DNA of 64,000 nt from Platerodrilus igneus. Taxonomy: Eukaryota; Arthropoda; Insecta; Coleoptera; Lycidae. Of this stretch, positions 57,741 through 64,000 are shown in pieces. Position 1 is the stretch's first letter, and each line of letters opens with the position of its first letter. A program made the translations under genes and the position numbers. The notes below the pieces were generated by a model that ran no database searches, had not been told where the DNA came from, and worked only from the letters and a program-made list of their open reading frames with translations. Location of the stretch: positions 5,863,501-5,927,500 of the forward strand of contig JARFIW010000003.1 of NCBI GenBank assembly GCA_036346225.1, read 5' to 3'.

Positions 57741-59096
57741 CTAGGTGCATTTTCAACTTGTCTTAAATTATGGGCTCCAACTCGTTTAGTCTAGTGAGAA
57801 TCCTCTGGACTACGAGTATTTCTGGGAATTTTAATTACCTTGCCCACTTGGTAGGATGGAGTTCTGTTTACGAAATGCTACACTATATGTTTAAAGAAAG
57901 AAAACAAGAAATTTCAGCTAACCGCATCACCTAAATCTATTTTAATACTGCACCATCTCATTTTCCCTGTAAATAGATATATAAACACAATTTTAGAATT
58001 ATCTAAATCGATTTAAATATCGACGACATAACAATATTTCTGTAAACAAATACACACACAGAATTGGTTCTTTTTCAATTAACTATAACTTTCCTGATCC
58101 AACTATAATAATTTACAACTCAAATTTTCAACTTGCAGGGTCCAGGTTATATATCTATAATAAAATTAACACTTTTGACTACTGGTGCGCGTTGTAGAAT
58201 TTCATCAATATGTATTCAAACCTGCGCCATACATAAATGCCATCAACAAAAAAAAAGAATTGTCTGCTTAATTTTCAAAGTTATAGTTGAGTCTTATTGT
58301 GGATAAAGAATTTCATGGAGCCAGGGTTGAAGTAATAGTCTATCGGTTTCATCGTTTCCAACCTTGGTTGTTGGTTTCTGTCGAAAATCGGCGACTCCCA
58401 TCACGTTTAACTACCATTTTCCCAAAGGAGTGTACTCGACAAACCTCTCAACAGTCAACCTCACATGTGTTCTCGTTTATGACTTCCGAATAATTAATTC
58501 ATAATTTTCCGCTCAATGACTAACATTCTTCATTTTCTTTACACTTTTCATCCGTTCTAGGGTTGTGCTAATGTCATGGTATAGTTATTGAGCTTAAGGA
58601 ATGAACCACGTGAAAGTTGTGCGATGCCTTACTTGTGTTAACGTCACGTGCTTAGCGTTACCTCATGTCTTCAGCTAGATAAATGAATACATTACAACCT
58701 TGCATTGTATTGTATGGTATTGTTAAATTGTCTGTAACCAGATATTAGTTTTACTAAATAAACGTCTGTGTTTTTGAATAATTAACTACATTGTACGAAT
58801 AGGCTTATTATATTATCTGGGTTTTACTTTTTATTATAGTTACACGTGTGTCCCTGTAGCATTAATTTTACTTCATTTTACTAAAATTTGTAAAGGGTTC
58901 TTCTGTATTTAGCATAATTATGGTGTGTAATATGCACATTATTAATTTCACTGTTATTTAATTCTTTAATTATTTTAAAAGCTTTCTTAAAATGACTATG
59001 AAAATTTATTTTGTAATTACTTGTTTACTCAACCATTCGGGTAACTATTCCTGCTTAGATCTTTATATTCCACTTCACAATACATGAAGATAATTA

Positions 59097-59171
59097 TAAC
59101 ACACAATCTCCCTGAGTTTTAATATTTTGAATTATTCAAAATATTAAAATTCCTAGGGAGATTGTGTGTTA
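59097..59171. other. 75-nt hairpin (long inverted repeat)
   Basis: TAACACACAATCTCCCT pairs with AGGGAGATTGTGTGTTA at the ends, and TTTTAATATTTTGAA with TTCAAAATATTAAAA next to a 3-nt centre; only a 4-5-nt interior bulge separates the two helices. The RNA would be a stem of about 35 bp of pre-miRNA size. It may equally be a tiny palindromic repeat. Confidence 0.75.
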
Positions 59172-60481
59172 TGATTGTTTTTATAATTTTCACCCAATTG
59201 CAAGACATTGTCTTCTTTCAATTCATATTATTGATAATGCGTAATATTGAAATTTCTTTCTCATTTTTGGGGTTTTTAGAGTAATTTATGTACCTGAGTT
59301 ACGTTCAAATATGTATTACACTGAAATAAAACTTTGCTTTTGTGGTTTTAAGTTTATGATCTGAATCCCCTCTATTACTACTAAAAATTTATTGAAATGT
59401 CGTGCTTAATGAGCACTATTATTCATGAAATGCGAAGATACAGGGTACATCAATATCAATTTTATCTCTTTAAGGTTAATTTTCTCCTTTTCCATCCAGT
59501 TTCCATTTATCGTAACGCCAACTTGTTACAAAAGTCATTTCACCCGCTATAAAGAAAACGTGAATTTTAGTCGTTCGTTGTCAACTATGTCCCATGTTTA
59601 TATTTGTTAGAAAGCAGCATCTGAAACGATTTCAAGTTTTCCACTTAGAGATCTTTTAGATTTTTATATTTGTGTCCAAAGAGTTCGAATTTTAACAATT
59701 CAAAGAGATAGCATTTTTTCTGAATTTACTTGGATAGCTTAGTAGAACTTTCTGTATAGAAAAATGAACCATGAGGGCTTTCTTTAAAACAAGCAATTTG
59801 ACATTCGGATAACATTCAGCGGTATCTGTTTTGAATGTAGATTCTAAAGTTATACGTGGGTTTCATTTTTTACAAGGACATTAAATATGTTGACTTAAAA
59901 TCGCTTTGCTCAAAATGTAGTGGTTCAGTTAGCTAAACACATGAATGTAACATTCTTTGGTTCAAATTTAATATTTTCCACAAGGTGTAAGCGAACTATC
60001 ACCTTAATGTTCCTAATTGTTTCTTATTGAGAATCTTTTGTGTTCTATTTTTAGTATCGTTTATTTGTTAACTCTTATTTGTTATTTTGTAGGGTTATGG
60101 ATAGTAAAAGTAGTACGTACCAAACATTGAACGTTTGACACCGATGGGCGATCTACAATATGTATTTGTGTTCCAAAATAATAAAAGTGTACAAATAATG
60201 AAATGAATTGTACCATATTTATTGATCAATCGAAATTCGAACTGAAAATTGCCATCAGATACGCCTTGTGCCAACGGAAGCAATAAAGTGACGCCTTTAT
60301 TTTGAATTGTTCGGACTCAAGTTGCTTTAGGGCTAGGTTTTACCGAATAGATATTTTGAAAAATCTTTTTAGCAATATTTTATGTAAAATATCCCGGCAG
60401 TTACATATTTGAATGTATTTCTCTAACTATTTTCTGAACTGTCACTTCAGTGACGATTGGTATTGTCGTTCTAGCAAAATT

Positions 60482-60538
60482 ACATACACTTAGAACTAAA
60501 ATAACAAAAATATTGTTATTTTAGTTCTAAGTGTATGT
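60482..60538. other. 57-nt perfect hairpin
   Basis: Arms of 26 bp (60482-60507 and 60513-60538), perfectly complementary, with a 5-nt loop AAATA. The arm begins ACATACACTTAGAACTAAAA. Unknown function. Confidence 0.85.
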
Positions 60539-61135
60539 TTATTCATTTGTCGTATTAATTTAAAATCGGACAAAGTTAAACATTTGTTTTTCTCCCTAAT
60601 CCTCACCTTCAATTTTAAATTAAAAATACATTTTTAGAAAAAGGAATGGATACTGTAAATGTTCTACTTCTATTTTTTTGGTTTAAGTACTGAATACAAG
60701 TTTAAAATCAAAGGTGATTTAAAAGTTTTACTTCAAGTTAAAAAGGCGTGCCAATGTTACTGATATGCTTCGTTCTGCACCTATCTTCTAAGCTTTATCA
60801 GTTTTTTTTATAAATAAGGGTTCTAAACGAAATACATTGACGGAGTTGTCTATAGCCTGCAGTTCCGGCTACCTAAAATTTAGCTACATATTCTTCTTAA
60901 GACAAGTTATGACAAAATAAAAGCCTAATGCTGTACTACTTGTGCGCGATACCGTCCACCATACGAAGACCGAAATATAGAATAAGGACATTACAGATCT
61001 AATTTCTGGACATTTTTCCACAGTCAAAAAAAATATTGTATCGTTCGAATATGTTTTTGGACTTTCGTAGGAGATTGAAACAATCACAGTCTTGTGTTCC
61101 ATTTTTCTCTCTACTATTTAGACTATACAGGGTGG

Positions 61136-61137
61136 TC
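61136..61137. repeat. TA target duplication, left, of mariner-like element
   Basis: TA directly before CAGGGTGGTCAC, with its partner TA at 63244-63245. Confidence 0.75.
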
Positions 61138-63243
61138 ACTTTTACCACGCCCACCATTGGAATATCCTAAACGGTAATAGACACGAGTTGGTTAAATGGG
61201 AGAAAAGTTGCAAACATATATGCCTTTCAATATTCCGAAAAGAAATCTAGGATAGCTGCGCCGTTCTTGAACTATTTCTGAAATACTAAAAATGGCTATT
61301 TCTTTTTCTGTCTATAACTTTTTTATTGATGGATAAATTGTTATAAAATTTGACACACCTATATTATCTGGCATGATCTTTCTGGTGGAAGTGTCTAAAA
61401 ATTTTTATGCCAACCACATATTCTAGTTTCCATTGAACTCTTTTTATGTTCTTATGGCCGCCATGTTAAATTCCGACATTAAAAAACCTTAAAAAATTTG
61501 ATTTCAACCATGTATTGCACATGAACAATGCAACACTATTTACTAACAAAAATCATTGATTAAACATTTTCTGTAAAAAATCAAGTTTCCGTGGAATTAA
61601 GTAACAGAACTAAAGTCAAAATAAATTGCACGATAATAAAAATTTTTTACAGTAACGTAAGCAATTCATTAAACTTTCTTAATTAAATATCTAAACATTT
61701 TAGCAAATTTTAACAAAATTCTTAGTTATCTATGAATACCTAAATTCAAAATCTACCAACATAACTATATACTATTTTATTTACAAATACTGCTTAAAAT
61801 GACTTCCACCATGCTCTACGCATTTGATTCTTCTTCAATTCATACTGCTGTCGCACTACAAATATTTGCGAGTGAGATTGACTGAAATACTCTGGTATTG
61901 TTTGATCCCAGTTGATCTTTATTTTGGATGGGTTTTTGTTAACTTCATTTTTTGAGATACACTACAAAAGGAATTCAGAGGACTATGACATGGGGATCGT
62001 GGTGACCAACGCACAGGACGTTAATTAATTTAAGTGGTTAGGAATCATCTGTCCAAATCCTAGTATTATGTAGACCCGCCCCATCTTGCTGGAAGTGTCT
62101 AGGGCCTCTCAGTATTTCTAGCAGTAGACCATCAAGCATTTCTTCTAGTGCATTTTGCTAAAAAATCACATAGGACTGACCAGTCAAACGATCAAGTATA
62201 TAATATGGGACTAATAAGTGGTTACCTAAATACTGCACCAAACATTATCCGAAAATCGCACTTATCGAACTACATGAGGATTTTTATTTGCATAATAATG
62301 TTCATTTTTCTTATTAAATATTCCGCTATCGGTAAATAACGTTTTATCGGCTCAAGAGTATTTTACTACAAAAAATGGGTATCCTTTGTTGGTTGGTCAC
62401 GAAACCAGTGACAAAATTGTAATCTTCTTTGTTCGTCTCCCACATGTAAAGTTTGTACTGGTTTAAACTTGAAATCGTGAAATTTTATGCTTCCTTAATG
62501 TTTTTTGTACACCTGATTTGGATACATTGCATTCCAAACTAATTTTTCGTTGCGACACCTTGGAACTAACACGTATTTGCACTAACGCATTCTAATATAC
62601 CATACTTGATTACATGGCTCCACAAACGCCGAAATATGGTTGTATCAGGATACAATTTTTCAATAAAGTTTGGATGGGGTGCCGAATTTCTATAAGTTCT
62701 CACATAAAGATTGTGCATGCCGATTTTTTCATTACGATGTAATAAATACCTTGACATTTTTTTATATCAAAAAATAATATCTAATCCAACAAATTGCTTT
62801 CTATGCATACTACTGAAATGTTAAGCCGACAACAAAATTTTTGACGGAAAATGTTTGATTACAGATTTTTGTCAAATAGTGTTGCGTTGTTTATGTGTAA
62901 TAATACATGGTTGTTGAAATCAGATTTTTGGACGCTCTTTAGTGTTTGTATAATTCAATATGGCGCCATAAAAACATCGAAAGTGATCAATGGATACTCG
63001 AATATATGGTTGCCATAGAAAATTTTATAACAATTTATTCATAATTAAAAAGTTATAAACAGAAAAGAAATATACACTTTTTAGAAATCAGCGATAATTT
63101 AGGAACGGCACTAACTATCCTGGATTTCTTTTCGGAATATAGGAAGGCATAAAAGTCTGCAAGTTTTATCCAATTTAACCAACTCTGTATCTGCTCCCGT
63201 TTAGGATATTCTAAGGGTGGGTGTGGTAAAAGTGACCACACTG
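61138..63243 (-). mobile_element. 2.1-kb mariner-like transposon with long terminal inverted repeats
   Basis: The ends CAGGGTGGTCACTTTTACCA and, inverted, CAGTGTGGTCACTTTTACCA are flanked by TA. Inverted similarity continues inward for about 450 bp on each side (to about 61,590 and from about 62,820), through shared strings such as TTCCGAAAAGAAATC and TAAATTGTTATAAAATTT. The central 1.2 kb holds a decayed transposase on the minus strand. TA duplication plus mariner motifs place it in the Tc1/mariner group; the TIRs are unusually long for that group. Confidence 0.85.
61800..62160 (-). pseudogene. Decayed mariner-like transposase (catalytic part)
   Basis: Minus-strand pieces read EEMLDGLLLEI then PRHFQQDGAGLHNTR, matching the family's FQQDGAPAHxxxx (second catalytic Asp retained, codon at about 62083-62085). 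Then, after stops and a frameshift, come VRWSPRSPCHSPLNSF (family WPPRSPDLTPLDFF, third Asp mutated to Asn). The minus frame at 62566-62757 may be N-terminal transposase sequence but was not recognised. Inactive. Confidence 0.65.
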
Positions 63244-63245
63244 TA
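63244..63245. repeat. TA target duplication, right, of mariner-like element
   Basis: Partner of 61136-61137. Confidence 0.75.
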
Positions 63246-64000
63246 TATCGTATTTTTATTATTTCGTATGCGTGCTGTAACTTAGTCATATTAGCATAAG
63301 TAAAAACACGCGATAGTTAACGATAGTGGTATTTAGCATGTGATATAAATTTAGCGCATCAACGCAACTAACGCTAGCGTTTATTATAATACAAATTATA
63401 CACACTGAAACGGAAAATTTGTTCCTGATTCCTTAGTATTTATAATTTTTTATGCTGGACGTATTTATAACAAGCAAAGGCCAAGAATTCACGCGCGGAT
63501 GAAGACAAGCTCTTTTGGTGTTTCTATTCTTCAAAAACAACACATGGTGGTTGATTCTATCAGAGTCGTCACTTCCTCCGACATCCATGAAGGACATCAC
63601 TCACCTATAACGGCTGTATATTAATGATGGTTCTTTTCGAAAATGTTGCTCAGTCCTTTTGAACAAAGGCAGTACAATAACTCCACATGATGTTAATTCA
63701 CAGAAAACATTCTTTGTATGACATGATTTAGCCAATTTCTCTGATCACTACAGTTTAGCATTTAATAGAAGCGCCCAATAAATATTACTTACTAAATAAT
63801 GTTCCTAGTGGTTACTCTTGAATAACACGTGTTAGCTCATAAGTAATCGAGTAAGTGTTTATTTTTAGCAATGGTTATGATTGGGTTCACCATTCATAGC
63901 TTACATAAATATGTATATTATGATTATAGTCGCGTCTTCCTATATCCTTGAATTTTTAACCATAATTTACAATTTAAATTCATATTCGTCTGGCAGAAGA
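63246..64000. other. AT-rich sequence without recognised feature
   Basis: No open frame above 60 codons and no motif recognised. Confidence 0.45.

Larger units (their letters stand above)
57741..61135. other. AT-rich region with two long hairpins
   Basis: Beyond the hairpins listed separately, no gene was recognised. A segment at 58,600-58,760 with GATAAATGAATACATT and, further on, AAATAAACG might be a promoter/polyadenylation pair or a solo LTR, but no partner repeat was found. Confidence 0.35.

Noticed and set aside
58600..58760. Possible solo LTR (TATA-like and AATAAA-like motifs)
   Set aside because: No TG...CA ends, no target duplication and no second copy in the window.

Overview
The window reads as nuclear DNA of an arthropod, most likely an insect. 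It is AT-rich, has almost no long open reading frames, and carries a typical insect repeat load: Jockey-like and other non-LTR retrotransposons, a tRNA-derived SINE, Tc1/mariner relics, a Merlin transposon, foldback elements and AT-rich microsatellites. No complete host gene, no functional tRNA or rRNA gene and no CRISPR array was found. The only long intact coding sequence is the Merlin transposase (300 aa).

Layout. 1.2-1.9 kb: 3' end of an I/R1-type LINE with an (ATCT)n tail. 1.9-10.3 kb: AT-rich DNA with no recognisable gene. 10.3-13.9 kb: a heavily mutated Jockey-like LINE (ORF1 zinc knuckles, then endonuclease and reverse transcriptase). 14.5-14.8 kb: a 5'-truncated SINE with a 15-bp target-site duplication (TSD). 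16.56-20.23 kb: a complete Merlin transposon with perfect 8-bp TSDs, 26-bp terminal inverted repeats (TIRs), an intact DD36E transposase and an internal 91-bp minisatellite of about 13-14 units. 20.5-21.6 kb and 55.7-56.9 kb: two copies of one long-armed foldback element whose cores lie in opposite orientations. 21.6-29.5 kb: AT-rich, featureless DNA. 30.2-33.8 kb: fragments of one minus-strand LINE family, into which two SINEs inserted independently in opposite orientations, each with its own clean TSD. 34-46 kb: mostly anonymous DNA holding three minus-strand open segments that end at good splice donors and look like chemoreceptor exons (tentative), an 830-bp palindromic MITE with TA ends, and two decayed mariner-like transposases. 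46-52 kb: anonymous DNA with a diverged repeat pair and a (TG/GTAT)n tract. 52.7-53.1 kb: a small inverted-repeat element carrying two opposed hammerhead-ribozyme motifs of the type known from Penelope-like retroelements. 53.3-57.7 kb: a small MITE, a possible Tc1 relic, the second foldback copy and a decayed LINE. 59-60.5 kb: two long hairpins. 61.1-63.2 kb: a 2.1-kb mariner-like element with TIRs of roughly 450 bp and a TA duplication, its transposase decayed on the minus strand.

How the parts relate: this is a layered transposon landscape rather than a set of cooperating genes. Relative ages can be read off. Merlin (intact ORF, perfect TSD) and the TSD-flanked SINEs look youngest; the LINEs they land in are older; the Jockey and mariner relics are older still. 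The strongest observations are the complete Merlin with its embedded satellite array, and the paired hammerhead motifs.
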